Shown here in pieces: positions 35,740 through 44,751 of a stretch of DNA of 64,000 nucleotides (the first letter of the stretch is position 1; the number at the start of each line of letters is the position of its first letter). The translations under genes were made by a program, and so were the position numbers. Under the pieces are notes generated by a model. It did no database searches, was not told the origin of the DNA, and worked only from the letters and a program-made list of their open reading frames with translations. Source of the DNA: Limnohabitans sp. Rim28 (GTDB taxonomy: Bacteria; Pseudomonadota; Gammaproteobacteria; Burkholderiales; Burkholderiaceae_C); contig NZ_ALKN02000010.1 in assembly GCF_000293865.2 (NCBI RefSeq), positions 1 through 64,000 of the forward strand, given 5' to 3'.

Positions 35740-36909
35740 TTAGATTTCTTCGACGCGCTTGGGGGGGTAGCTGTCCCAAGCTTGGCAACCGGGGCAGTGC
35801 CAAAAATGCTCTTTGGCCTCAAAGCCGCAAGCGGCGCAGCGGTATCTGGCCAAGGGCTTGGTGGCATGTTCCAGGGCCTTTTGCACGGGTTCTGGAAGCG
35901 CTGGCTGCCCCTGTCGTGCGCCAGTCAACCATCGGCTTGCAGCCATCAAGGAGGGCTGCTTTTGCAAATGGCCGAGGTAGCGGTCGAGCGCCTCAGAATC
36001 GGCCGTCGTGTGGGTGGCTGTGCCCGTTTGATGGATTTCGGTGATGGCGTTCAGCACATCGATGCAGGGCAGCTTTTGGTAATGGGCCTCCAGCAAGCGC
36101 TGGGCATCCGTGCCCATGCCGCAGCCCAGGGCCGCTTTCACCAAGCTGGCTGCAGCCAAAGGTGCGGCGTTGTCTTGGCGCTCAAAGAGAAGTGCCAACG
36201 TGTCAAAGGCTGCCCGGGATTGGCCTTGGTTCAATTGCAATTGGCCCAACAAAATGCGGGGTCTCGCGGCATGGGGGTGGCTTTGAAGCGTGGCCTGCAG
36301 CAGCTCAATGGCCGCTGTCGGGTCGCCTTTTTGGACCCATTCTCTGGCCTGTTCACACTGGTAATGCGCCATGCGGACACTGAAGTCCACTTCGCCTGTT
36401 TTTTCAAGCAAAAGCGCGACTGCCGCGGCTTCGGGCCATTCACGAGAACGTTCGTAAATGGCCATTCTGGCCATGCGCGCCTGGCCTTCATAAGAGGTGC
36501 CTTCGAGTTTGCGCAGTGCTTCTTCGGCGCGGTCGAGCAAGCCGGCCTTCAGGTAGTCCAGCGCCAAGCCGTGTTGAGCCCTTTGCCGGTCAGCGTTGCT
36601 CAGATCCGCACGGGACAACAGGTGTTCGTGCACCCTGACCGCGCGGTCGTACTCACCACGACGACGGAACAAATTGCCCAGGGCAAAGTGCAGCTCGGAG
36701 GTGTCGGGGTCGTTTTGAACGGCCTCAATGAAAGCGTCAATCGCCTGGTCTTGTTGCTCGTTCAGCAGGTAATTCAGGCCCTTGAAATAAGCGCGTGGGG
36801 CTTGACGGTTGGCCAAACGCATTTGGCGCAGATCCAGGCGTGAAGCAATCCAACCCAAGGCAAAGGCAATGGGCAAGCCCAATAAAATCCAGGTGAAGTC
36901 AAATTCCAC
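35740..36909 (-). CDS. lapB: Lipopolysaccharide assembly protein LapB (YciM)
   Basis: LapB is an inner-membrane TPR scaffold that controls LpxC turnover with FtsH and so balances lipopolysaccharide synthesis. The 389-residue protein has one N-terminal membrane anchor (FTWILLGLPIAFALGWIAS), nine or so TPR helices pairs, and a C-terminal rubredoxin-type zinc ribbon (CAACGFEAKEHFWHCPGCQ). Start: GTG at 36909 (VEFDFTWILL), overlapping lapA by 11 nt; the longer frame would run through lapA. It ends the rpsA-ihfB-lapA-lapB series found across gamma- and betaproteobacteria. Confidence 0.93.
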   Translation of the reverse strand: MEFDFTWILLGLPIAFALGWIASRLDLRQMRLANRQAPRAYFKGLNYLLNEQQDQAIDAFIEAVQNDPDTSELHFALGNLFRRRGEYDRAVRVHEHLLSRADLSNADRQRAQHGLALDYLKAGLLDRAEEALRKLEGTSYEGQARMARMAIYERSREWPEAAAVALLLEKTGEVDFSVRMAHYQCEQAREWVQKGDPTAAIELLQATLQSHPHAARPRILLGQLQLNQGQSRAAFDTLALLFERQDNAAPLAAASLVKAALGCGMGTDAQRLLEAHYQKLPCIDVLNAITEIHQTGTATHTTADSEALDRYLGHLQKQPSLMAASRWLTGARQGQPALPEPVQKALEHATKPLARYRCAACGFEAKEHFWHCPGCQAWDSYPPKRVEEI

Positions 36910-37204
36910 GGGGCACCTCTGGCGTTGTCGAAGGGGTGACCGGTGGGGGTGCACTGGCAGCAGCAGGGCCCATTTGTTTCACGGCTTGTCGCTCACGCCA
37001 CCAACGGGGCACCATGCCCAAAACGCCGACCACCACGCCCAAGGTGAAAGCGCACAAGACCACCAAAACGGTGGGTGCAGACCAATAAGTGCTGAAAAAG
37101 AAGTTCACACGGGTTTCTTGCTGGTTGTTCACCGCGAAAGCAAAGAGTGTGAAAAAAACAGCCGCTTTCAGTAACCACTGCAGCAGCCGAAGCAGACGTT
37201 TCAT
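36899..37204 (-). CDS. lapA: Lipopolysaccharide assembly protein LapA (DUF1049)
   Basis: A 101-residue inner-membrane protein with two transmembrane helices (about 12-28 and 44-66) joined by the conserved NNQQETRVNFFFSTYW segment. The cytoplasmic tail is Pro/Ala-rich (ASAPPPVTPSTTPEVPRGI). LapA works with LapB in lipopolysaccharide assembly; its exact role is not settled. The gene starts 82 nt after ihfB and overlaps lapB. Confidence 0.9.
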   Translation of the reverse strand: MKRLLRLLQWLLKAAVFFTLFAFAVNNQQETRVNFFFSTYWSAPTVLVVLCAFTLGVVVGVLGMVPRWWRERQAVKQMGPAAASAPPPVTPSTTPEVPRGI

Positions 37205-37286
37205 GGGGCGACCTCGAAAGATGAATTCATTCTAACGACCTGTCACCGTACCAGGAAACCCGTGCAAAAACCACCGTGAAAGGGCG

Positions 37287-37607
37287 TCATGCCTTGGCGT
37301 CTGCCGCTTTTTGGGCATGGGCCAAAGTGCCTGCATCCACGGCCTCGCGCAAGGCTTTGCCGGGCTTGAAATGGGGGACCCGTTTTTCGGGAATCTGCAC
37401 GCTCTCTCCCGAGCGCGGGTTGCGGCCGACACGCGGTGGACGGCGGTTGATCGAGAAACTGCCAAAGCCGCGAATCTCGATGCGGTGGCCCTTGACCAGC
37501 GCATCGCTCATGGCGTCCAGCACCGTTTTGACCGCCAATTCGGCGTCACGGTGGGTCAATTGCGCAAAGCGGGCGGCGAGTTCTTCAACCAGATCAGAGC
37601 GGGTCAT
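37287..37607 (-). CDS. ihfB: Integration host factor subunit beta
   Basis: The beta subunit of the IHF heterodimer, which bends DNA at specific sites in replication, recombination and sigma-54 transcription. From the chosen start ([14 protein letters not shown], 37607) it has 106 residues, slightly longer than the usual 94-100 because of an Ala/Lys-rich tail. The core [20 protein letters not shown] includes the beta-arm with the Pro that intercalates into DNA. It is downstream of rpsA, as in enterics, with a terminator between. Confidence 0.94.
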   Translation of the reverse strand: MTRSDLVEELAARFAQLTHRDAELAVKTVLDAMSDALVKGHRIEIRGFGSFSINRRPPRVGRNPRSGESVQIPEKRVPHFKPGKALREAVDAGTLAHAQKAADAKA

Positions 37608-37656
37608 GGGAGCCATTCGTTGTTCGAGTCACTTGCCGGGGCCAAGCACCGATCTG

Positions 37657-37691
37657 AAAAAAGCCTGCCCCCATGACAGGGGCAGGCTTTT
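37657..37691 (-). terminator. Terminator between rpsA and ihfB
   Basis: A 9-bp perfect GC-rich stem: GCCTGCCCC (37663-37671) with GGGGCAGGC (37679-37687), loop CATGACA. On the minus strand it is followed by six T's (37657-37662). It should end much rpsA transcription and so let ihfB be expressed at a lower level. Confidence 0.9.
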
Positions 37692-37721
37692 CAGACAGCA
37701 AGCGTCTTCAGATCAAAAAGA

Positions 37722-39401
37722 TCAGTTGTTGTCGAGCTTGGCACGCAACAATGCGCCCAGGCTGGTCGTGCCAGCGTTTTCGCTCTTGGCTTGGCTCGAC
37801 AAAGAAGCCATGGCTTCTTGTTGGTCCACAGCGTCTTTGGCTTTGATCGACAACTGGATGTTGCGGGTCTTGCGATCCACATTCACCACCACAGCGGTCA
37901 CTTCGTCGCCAACTTTCAACACGTGGCTGGCATCTTCCACGCGGTCACGCGAGATTTCGCTGACGCGCAGGTAGCCGATGATGTCTTCGCCCAGGTCGAT
38001 TTCAGCGCCCTTGGCATCCACAGTCTTGACCTTGCCGGTAACGGTTTGGCCTTTGTCGTTGATCGACACGAAGGTGGTGAAAGGATCGGAGTCGAGCTGT
38101 TTGATGCCCAAGCTGATGCGCTCGCGGTCCACGTCCACAGCCAAGACCAAGGCCTCGACTTCTTGACCCTTCTTGAACTCGCGCACGGCGTTTTCGCCGG
38201 TTTCGTTCCAAGACAGGTCAGACAAGTGCACCAAGCCGTCGATGCCGGCAGCCAAGCCCACGAACACGCCGAAGTCGGTGATCGACTTGATCGGGCCCTT
38301 GACGCGGTCGCCGCGCTTGGTGTTCTGAGCAAACTCTTGCCATGGGTTAGCACGGCACTGCTTCATGCCCAAGCTGATGCGGCGCTTGTCTTCGTCGATC
38401 TCCAGGACCATGACTTCGACTTCGTCGCCCAAAGCCACGATCTTGGAAGGCGCCACGTTCTTGTTGGTCCAGTCCATTTCAGACACGTGCACCAAGCCTT
38501 CGATGCCGGGTTCGAGTTCCACAAACGCGCCGTAGTCGGCGATGTTGGTGATCTTGCCGAACATGCGGGTGCTTTGTGGGTAGCGGCGGTTCACGCCCAT
38601 CCATGGGTCGTCGCCCATTTGCTTGAGGCCCAAGGACACGCGGTTCTTTTCGGTGTCGAACTTGAGGATCTTGGCGGTGATTTCTTGACCGGCCGTGACC
38701 ACTTCGGAAGGGTGACGGACACGGCGCCATGCCATGTCGGTGATGTGCAGCAAACCATCGATGCCGCCCAAGTCCACGAACGCACCGTATTCGGTGATGT
38801 TCTTGACCACACCGTGAACGATGGAGCCTTCGCGCAAGGTTTCCATCAGCTTGGCGCGCTCTTCGCCCATAGAAGCTTCCACCACAGCGCGGCGTGACAA
38901 CACGACGTTGTTGCGCTTGCGGTCGAGCTTGATGACCTTGAATTCCAAGGTCTTGTTCTCATAGGGTGACAGGTCTTTGGTGGGACGTGTGTCGACCAAA
39001 GAGCCGGGCAAGAAAGCGCGGATGCCATTGACCAAAACGGTCAGGCCGCCTTTGACTTTGCCGCTGGTCACGCCAGTGACGAACTCGCCGGATTCCAGGG
39101 CTTTTTCCAAAGACATCCAAGAAGCCAAACGCTTGGCGGTGTCGCGGGACAAGATGGTGTCGCCGTAGCCGTTTTCGATGGAGCCGATGGCCACAGAAAC
39201 GAAGTCACCCACTTGGACTTCGATTTCGCCCTGGTCGTTCTTGAATTCTTCGAGGGGAACGTAGGACTCGGACTTGAGACCCGCGTTGACCACCACAAAG
39301 TTGTGCTCGATGCGCACGACTTCAGCGGTGATGACTTCACCTGGGCGCATTTCGGTGCGCGTCAGTGATTCTTCGAACAGGGCGGCAAATGATTCAGACA
39401 T
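37722..39401 (-). CDS. rpsA: 30S ribosomal protein S1
   Basis: S1 unwinds and holds mRNA on the 30S subunit during initiation. The 559-residue protein has six S1 (OB-fold) repeats starting at about residues 20, 105, 190, 275, 362 and 450. The first two are the ribosome-binding ones, and the later ones have the usual GxVKSITDFGxFV form ([16 protein letters not shown]). The long leader on its 5' side (39402-39618) is the expected place for S1 autoregulation. It is a highly expressed gene followed by a strong terminator. Confidence 0.97.
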   Translation of the reverse strand: MSESFAALFEESLTRTEMRPGEVITAEVVRIEHNFVVVNAGLKSESYVPLEEFKNDQGEIEVQVGDFVSVAIGSIENGYGDTILSRDTAKRLASWMSLEKALESGEFVTGVTSGKVKGGLTVLVNGIRAFLPGSLVDTRPTKDLSPYENKTLEFKVIKLDRKRNNVVLSRRAVVEASMGEERAKLMETLREGSIVHGVVKNITEYGAFVDLGGIDGLLHITDMAWRRVRHPSEVVTAGQEITAKILKFDTEKNRVSLGLKQMGDDPWMGVNRRYPQSTRMFGKITNIADYGAFVELEPGIEGLVHVSEMDWTNKNVAPSKIVALGDEVEVMVLEIDEDKRRISLGMKQCRANPWQEFAQNTKRGDRVKGPIKSITDFGVFVGLAAGIDGLVHLSDLSWNETGENAVREFKKGQEVEALVLAVDVDRERISLGIKQLDSDPFTTFVSINDKGQTVTGKVKTVDAKGAEIDLGEDIIGYLRVSEISRDRVEDASHVLKVGDEVTAVVVNVDRKTRNIQLSIKAKDAVDQQEAMASLSSQAKSENAGTTSLGALLRAKLDNN

Positions 39402-39618
39402 GGTATTTCCTCATCCACAAATTCAGGACTGACGAGCGCGACATGCGTCGTTTCCAGGAGCTGACAGTGGCGATTGGTTTGCGGCGTGAGCCGCGGTTGG
39501 TTTGTCAAAAACCACCAGGCCAGTGTGCAAGCTGCACGAAGAGAGCCGGGTGGAGCTTCAATTCAGCCTGCTCAGGGCAAGCTGGGGTGGCCGTGTTCGG
39601 TCGATCAACTCAGGTTGG
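39402..39618 (-). promoter_or_regulatory. rpsA leader and promoter region
   Basis: This 217-nt stretch between aroA/cmk and rpsA has no gene. It contains short hairpins, for example GCGGC-GTGA-GCCGC at 39481-39494. S1 autoregulates through a structured leader in gammaproteobacteria, so a similar role is plausible. I could not fold the whole leader. Confidence 0.4.
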
Positions 39619-41610
39619 TTAACCGAAAACCTGCCGACTTTGCCACCAGACCATCACCTGTTCCACCGAGTCTTCGATGGTCAAGGACGAGTTGTCCAGT
39701 TGCAAGGCATCTTGTGCCGGCTTGAGGGGCGCCACGCTGCGGGACATGTCCCGAGCGTCGCGTGCTTCCAAGTCAGCGCGAAGAGTGTCGATATTAGCCG
39801 AAAAACCCTTCAAAATCAACTGCTTATGCCGTCTTTCAGCACGTTTGGCGGCGCTGGCGGTCAAAAACACCTTCAAGGGCGCGTTCGGGAAGATCACCGT
39901 GCCCATGTCGCGGCCGTCTGCCAGCAGCCCTGGCAGACGCTGAAAACTGTGTTGCAGATCGACCAAGGCCTCTCGCACGGCGGGCAAGACGGAGACTTTG
40001 GAAGCGTTCATGCCGCCTTGCTCGCTGCGGATGGCATCGGTCACATCCAGCTTGTTCAGCAAAACCTGCTCACCTTCAAAGCGCACGGGCAGGCTGCGGG
40101 CCAGGTCAGCGATCTTCGCTTCATCAGCGGCTTCCAGCGTGAGGCCTGCTTGCAAAGCAGCGTGGGCCGTGACGCGGTAAAGCGCACCCGAGTCCAGGTA
40201 GTGGTAACCCAAAGCAGTGGCCACACGGCTGGCCAGTGTGCCTTTGCCCGAGGCGGTGGGGCCATCGATGCAGATCACCGGAATACTGGGGGCTGACGTG
40301 TGCGCCACCGAGAACAAAGCTTCGAAGTAGTCGGGGAAGGTCTTGGCCACGCACTTGGGGTCTTCGATGCGCACCGGAATCTGGTCGGCGTTGAAGGCTG
40401 CCAGCGAGAAGCACATGGCCACGCGGTGGTCGTCGTAGGTGTGGATGCTGGCACGTTGCCACTGGCCTGGCGCAAGGGGGTGGATGGTGATCCAGTCCGG
40501 GCCTTCTTCGACGGTGGCGCCCAGCTTGCGGCTTTCGGTGGCCATGGCCGCGATGCGGTCGGTTTCTTTCACGCGCCAGCTGGCGATGTTGCGCAGGGTG
40601 GTGGGCCCGTCGGCATACAGCGCCATCACGGCCAAGGTCATGGCCGCGTCGGGAATGTGGTTGCAGTCGAGCGTGATGCCCTTCAGAGGCCAGGCTCCGC
40701 GTTGGATTTCAAGCCAGTTGGGGCCGCTGGCGATCTTTGCGCCCATTTGGGCGGCGGCGTCCATGAAACGGATATCGCCCTGGATCGAGTCTGCGCCCAC
40801 CCCTTGGATGCGGATGCCCTCACCTTGGGCCATGGCGCCGAGTGCGATGAAGTAGCTGGCTGACGACGCATCGGCCTCGACGTGGATGCTGCCGGGTGAC
40901 TGGTAGCGGCTGCCAGCGGGAATCACAAAACGTTCCCAGCCTTGGCGTTCAACCGCGATGCCGTAGCGTGCCAGCAGGTTGAGCGTGATCTCGATGTAGG
41001 GCTTGCTGATGAGTTCGCCCACCACCTCGATGGTGATGGCGCGGTCGCTGGCCGCCAAAGGCAATGCCATCAAAAGTGCAGTGAGGAACTGGCTGGACAC
41101 ATCCCCGCGCACGGGGATGGGCTTGTCCAGCTGAAGTGAGGGTTGGCGCACGCGCAACGGTGGGTAGCCATCGTTGCCCAAATAGTCGATGGCGCAGCCC
41201 AATTCACGCAAGGCATCCACCAGATCGCCAATGGGCCGCTCGTGCATGCGCGGCACACCCTTGAGCGTGAAGTCCCCGCCATGCACCGCCAGCGCAGCCG
41301 TGAGTGGGCGCATGGCTGTGCCCGCATTGCCCATGAAAAATTCAATCGCATCGGTGGGCCAAGCGCGTCCACCCAAACCGGTGATGGTCACCGTGGTGCC
41401 ATTCACCTGAACGCCGCAGCCCAACTGGCGCAGCGCGGCCAGCATGACTTGGGTGTCGTCCGAGTCCAACAGATCATGGACCACGGTGGTGCCTTGGCAC
41501 AGCGCCGAGAGCAGCAGCACGCGGTTCGAGATACTTTTGGAGCCGGGCAGGGTGACGGTGCCGGATGCGCCTTGCAGCGCTGGGATGTCAAGGAATGCGG
41601 TGGAGAACAT
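39619..41610 (-). CDS. aroA-cmk: Bifunctional 3-phosphoshikimate 1-carboxyvinyltransferase / cytidylate kinase
   Basis: A 663-residue fusion. Residues 1 to about 435 are EPSP synthase (AroA), which joins shikimate 3-phosphate and phosphoenolpyruvate: [17 protein letters not shown] at the start, [15 protein letters not shown] near 95, and [14 protein letters not shown] near 345. Residues from about 440 are CMP kinase with the P-loop [17 protein letters not shown] and [20 protein letters not shown]. The stop between the two genes, which are separate in most bacteria, is lost. The fusion is known in Comamonadaceae annotations. It sits between tyrA and rpsA, the usual place of aroA and cmk. Confidence 0.96.
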   Translation of the reverse strand: MFSTAFLDIPALQGASGTVTLPGSKSISNRVLLLSALCQGTTVVHDLLDSDDTQVMLAALRQLGCGVQVNGTTVTITGLGGRAWPTDAIEFFMGNAGTAMRPLTAALAVHGGDFTLKGVPRMHERPIGDLVDALRELGCAIDYLGNDGYPPLRVRQPSLQLDKPIPVRGDVSSQFLTALLMALPLAASDRAITIEVVGELISKPYIEITLNLLARYGIAVERQGWERFVIPAGSRYQSPGSIHVEADASSASYFIALGAMAQGEGIRIQGVGADSIQGDIRFMDAAAQMGAKIASGPNWLEIQRGAWPLKGITLDCNHIPDAAMTLAVMALYADGPTTLRNIASWRVKETDRIAAMATESRKLGATVEEGPDWITIHPLAPGQWQRASIHTYDDHRVAMCFSLAAFNADQIPVRIEDPKCVAKTFPDYFEALFSVAHTSAPSIPVICIDGPTASGKGTLASRVATALGYHYLDSGALYRVTAHAALQAGLTLEAADEAKIADLARSLPVRFEGEQVLLNKLDVTDAIRSEQGGMNASKVSVLPAVREALVDLQHSFQRLPGLLADGRDMGTVIFPNAPLKVFLTASAAKRAERRHKQLILKGFSANIDTLRADLEARDARDMSRSVAPLKPAQDALQLDNSSLTIEDSVEQVMVWWQSRQVFG

Positions 41611-41613
41611 GGG

Positions 41614-42510
41614 TCAGTCTTCAGAAGTGGTGTTGCAAGCGTTGCCTGCCTGCAAGGTCCACGCCGAGCGCACATCGCTGGCCAGTTGAATCAGGTGACG
41701 CAGCTCGGCGGTGTCGTTGGATTTCAAGGCGTTTTCAAACTGGTCGAGTGCGGCGCGATAGTGCGCCATTTGCGAGAGCACTTCTGACTTGTTGGCGCTC
41801 AAAATGTCGCGCCAGACCGAGGCATCGGAGGCGGCGATGCGGGAGAAATCTCGAAAGCCTGGCCCCGCCATCTCCAAAAACGCAGCACCTTGGGGCTGCG
41901 CCGTGAGCGCATTCACGGCCGCAAAGGCCAGCAAATGAGGCAGGTGGCTGACCGCCGCAAAAGTGGCGTCGTGCGCCTCAGGTGTCATGTGGCTCACATG
42001 GCTGCCGATGGCGGTCCATAGCGCGCTTGCCGTTTGTATTTGGCGAATCGTGTTTTGCGGCAAAGGCGTGAGGATGGTGCGGCGCTCTTGGTAAAGCGTG
42101 CCTTCGGCGTGATCAATGCCCGCCACTTCTTTGCCTGCTATGGGGTGCGCGGGCACCAAGCAATGGAGGCGCTCGCCCAAAGCGGATTTTGCCGCTGCGA
42201 TCACATCGCATTTGGTGGAGCCTACGTCCATCAGCAAGGCTGTCGGTGAAAGGCTGTCGCGCAGCGCAACAAAGCTGCTGTGCATCGCCCCCACGGGCAC
42301 CGCCAACAAAACCAAATCAGCACCCAACACCGCCTCGGCAACGCTGCTGCAGGCTTGGTCGATGACACGCAGCTCGACGGCGCGTTGACGGGTTTTTTCG
42401 GACGCGCTGAAACCGGTGATGTGCTGCACCAAGCCCGCTTGACGCAAGGCGAGCGCAAACGAGCCGCCCATCAGGCCGCAACCAATCAGGGCCAGGCGTT
42501 GGAAGTTCAC
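41614..42510 (-). CDS. tyrA: Prephenate dehydrogenase
   Basis: Converts prephenate to 4-hydroxyphenylpyruvate for tyrosine, using NAD(P)+. The 298-residue protein has an N-terminal Rossmann motif (LIGCGLMGGSFALALRQAG), then DVGSTKCDVIAAAK and CLVPAHPIAGKEVAGIDHA, the substrate-binding His/Arg region. The C-terminal helical dimer domain is present; there is no fused chorismate mutase and no ACT domain. It lies 18 nt after pheA and 3 nt before aroA/cmk, within the aromatic amino acid block. Confidence 0.94.
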   Translation of the reverse strand: MNFQRLALIGCGLMGGSFALALRQAGLVQHITGFSASEKTRQRAVELRVIDQACSSVAEAVLGADLVLLAVPVGAMHSSFVALRDSLSPTALLMDVGSTKCDVIAAAKSALGERLHCLVPAHPIAGKEVAGIDHAEGTLYQERRTILTPLPQNTIRQIQTASALWTAIGSHVSHMTPEAHDATFAAVSHLPHLLAFAAVNALTAQPQGAAFLEMAGPGFRDFSRIAASDASVWRDILSANKSEVLSQMAHYRAALDQFENALKSNDTAELRHLIQLASDVRSAWTLQAGNACNTTSED

Positions 42511-42528
42511 GGCGTGTTCACTCGGGCG

Positions 42529-43629
42529 TCATTCCGAGATGGGGTAAGAACCCAGCACCTTGTAGAAAGCGCACAGGCCTTGCAACTCTTGCAGGGCCGC
42601 AGCCACATGGGGCTCGCTGATGTGGCCTTGCAAGTCGATGTAGAAGTAATACTCCCATTGGCCCGATTTGGCCGGGCGCGACTCAAAGCGGGTCATGGAC
42701 ACGCCGTTGTTTTTGAGTGGCACCAACAAATCGTGCACCGCACCTGGGCGGTTGGGCACCGACACCACCAGGCTGGTGCAGTCTTTGCCCGAAGCCGGAG
42801 GTGTGGCCAGCGTCTGGGGCAAACTGATCACGGCAAAGCGCGTGCGGTTGAAGGCTTCGTCTTGGATGGCGTGGTGCACGATGTGCAAGCCAAATTGGCT
42901 GGCGGCACGTTCGCTGGCCAAGGCGGCCCAAGCGGGGTTGGTGGCCGCCAAGCGGGCCCCTTCGGCGTTGCTGGATACGGCCCGGCGCTCCACATGCGGC
43001 AGGTGCTTGGACAGCCAGCCTTGGCATTGGGCCAGCGCTTGGGGGTGGGCCATCACCACTTCGATGTTGGCATCTGAATTGACTTGTCGCAGCAAATTGA
43101 AGCGCACCTGAAGACTGACTTCGCCCACCACATGCACGGGCGAGCGCAAGAACAAATCGAGCGAACGTGCGACCACGCCTTCGGTGGAGTTCTCCATGCC
43201 GACCACGCCATATTGGGCCGAGCCTGCAGCGGTGGCGTGGAAGACCTCGTCAAAATTGGCGCAGTAAATCAAGTTGGCAGCACTGCCAAAAAATTCGATG
43301 GCGGCCTGTTCGCAAAACGTGCCCTGAGGCCCGAGGACTGCCACGCGTTGCGGGGCTTCAAGCGCCAGGCAAGCCGACATGATCTCGCGCCAGATGGAGG
43401 CGACGTGTTCGTTTTTAAGAGGCCCGGGGTTGGCTTGGGTGATCTTGTCGATGACCTGTGCCACGCGATCAGGCCGGAAGAAAGGCGAGCCTTCGGCGCG
43501 TTTGATCTCCCCCACTTTTTCGGCCACATGCGCGCGTTGGTTGAGCAGTTGCAGCAGTTGCTTGTCCAGCGCGTCAATCTGGACACGCAAAGCGCCCAGG
43601 GCGTCCGACTGAATGGGTTGTTGGCTCAT
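42529..43629 (-). CDS. pheA: Bifunctional chorismate mutase / prephenate dehydratase (P-protein)
   Basis: Converts chorismate through prephenate to phenylpyruvate for phenylalanine synthesis. The 366-residue protein has an AroQ-type chorismate mutase at about 10-95 (LRVQIDALDKQLLQLLNQRA), prephenate dehydratase at about 100-275 (VAVLGPQGTFCEQAA; YGVVGMENSTEGVV), and a C-terminal ACT domain at about 285-360 (TSLVVSVPNRPGAVHDLLVP; then FESRP) for feedback inhibition by phenylalanine. The ESRP motif of the ACT site is intact, so allosteric control is expected. Confidence 0.95.
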   Translation of the reverse strand: MSQQPIQSDALGALRVQIDALDKQLLQLLNQRAHVAEKVGEIKRAEGSPFFRPDRVAQVIDKITQANPGPLKNEHVASIWREIMSACLALEAPQRVAVLGPQGTFCEQAAIEFFGSAANLIYCANFDEVFHATAAGSAQYGVVGMENSTEGVVARSLDLFLRSPVHVVGEVSLQVRFNLLRQVNSDANIEVVMAHPQALAQCQGWLSKHLPHVERRAVSSNAEGARLAATNPAWAALASERAASQFGLHIVHHAIQDEAFNRTRFAVISLPQTLATPPASGKDCTSLVVSVPNRPGAVHDLLVPLKNNGVSMTRFESRPAKSGQWEYYFYIDLQGHISEPHVAAALQELQGLCAFYKVLGSYPISE

Positions 43630-43656
43630 GTCCGCAAGTCTTTCAGAGGGCCGGCT

Positions 43657-44751
43657 TCAGGCCTGTGTTTTTTCAAATTCGCGCATGTACGCGACCAAGG
43701 CCTGCACGCCTTCGAGGGGCATGGCGTTGTAGATGCTGGCCCGCATGCCACCCACCGACTTGTGGCCCTTGAGTTGCAGCAAGTTGGCCGCTTTGGCACC
43801 CGCTAGAAATGCGTCGTTGCGCGATTCGTCGCGCAAAAAAAAAGGCACGTTCATGCGCGATCGGCAGTCTTTGGCCACACGGTTTTCAAACAAGCTGGAG
43901 CTGTCCAGAAAGTCATACAGCAGTTGGGCCTTGGCGACGTTGCGTTGCGCCATGGCAGCGATGCCGCCGTGTTGTTTGAGCCACTGGAACACCAAGCCTG
44001 CGATGTAAATGCTGTAAGTTGGCGGGGTGTTGTACATCGACTGGTTGTCGTTCACCAGTTTGTAATCAAAGGCACTGGGGCAATGGGGCAGTGCATGCCC
44101 GATCAGGTCTTCGCGCACGATGACCAAGGTCAGACCCGCAGGGCCCAAATTCTTTTGCGCACCACCAAATGCCAGGCCCACACGCGACCAATCCACCGGG
44201 CGCGAGGCCACATGGGAAGAAAAATCGACCACCAGCGGGGCGTCACAACCCAGAGCTTTGAGGTCCGGCAGTTCATGAAACTCCACGCCGTGGATGGTTT
44301 CGTTGCCGCAAATGTGAACGTAGCGGCTGTCCGCGCCGATCTGCCAGGTGGCAGGAGCCGGTAGGGTGGTGAACCCATCGGTTTGGGCACTGGCAGCCAC
44401 GCGGGCTGGCCCGTATTTGCCCGCTTCTTTGAGCGATTTTTGGCTCCAACTGCCCGTGAGCACAAAGTCCATCGCCCCGCCTTGCGACAGGTTCAAGGGC
44501 ACGATGGCGTTTTCGGCCAGTCCGCCGCCTTGCATGAACAAAATTTTGAAATGGGTGGGCACGGCCAGCAACGCGCGCAGGTCGGCTTCGGCCTGCTCGT
44601 AAATGCTGATGAACTCCTTGCCGCGGTGGCTCATCTCCATCACGCTCATTCCCGAGCCATGCCAGTCCAGCATCTCAGCAGCGGCTTGCTGCAGCACAGC
44701 CTCGGGCATGACGGCGGGACCCGCCGAGAAGTTGAAAGCGCGCCCCATCAC
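43657..44751 (-). CDS. serC: Phosphoserine aminotransferase
   Basis: A PLP enzyme that makes 3-phosphoserine for serine synthesis and the matching step in pyridoxal 5'-phosphate synthesis. It has 364 residues, normal for the family. The N-terminal signature is [19 protein letters not shown], and the PLP lysine is in [20 protein letters not shown]. The start may be the first or second Met. It abuts gyrA with no gap and is 27 nt before pheA, which matches the gyrA-serC-pheA-tyrA-aroA order seen in related genomes. Confidence 0.95.
   Translation of the reverse strand: MMGRAFNFSAGPAVMPEAVLQQAAAEMLDWHGSGMSVMEMSHRGKEFISIYEQAEADLRALLAVPTHFKILFMQGGGLAENAIVPLNLSQGGAMDFVLTGSWSQKSLKEAGKYGPARVAASAQTDGFTTLPAPATWQIGADSRYVHICGNETIHGVEFHELPDLKALGCDAPLVVDFSSHVASRPVDWSRVGLAFGGAQKNLGPAGLTLVIVREDLIGHALPHCPSAFDYKLVNDNQSMYNTPPTYSIYIAGLVFQWLKQHGGIAAMAQRNVAKAQLLYDFLDSSSLFENRVAKDCRSRMNVPFFLRDESRNDAFLAGAKAANLLQLKGHKSVGGMRASIYNAMPLEGVQALVAYMREFEKTQA

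Noticed and set aside
37720..39401. Internal repeats of rpsA as DNA repeats
   Set aside because: They are the coding of the six S1 domains in the protein, not a DNA-level repeat.
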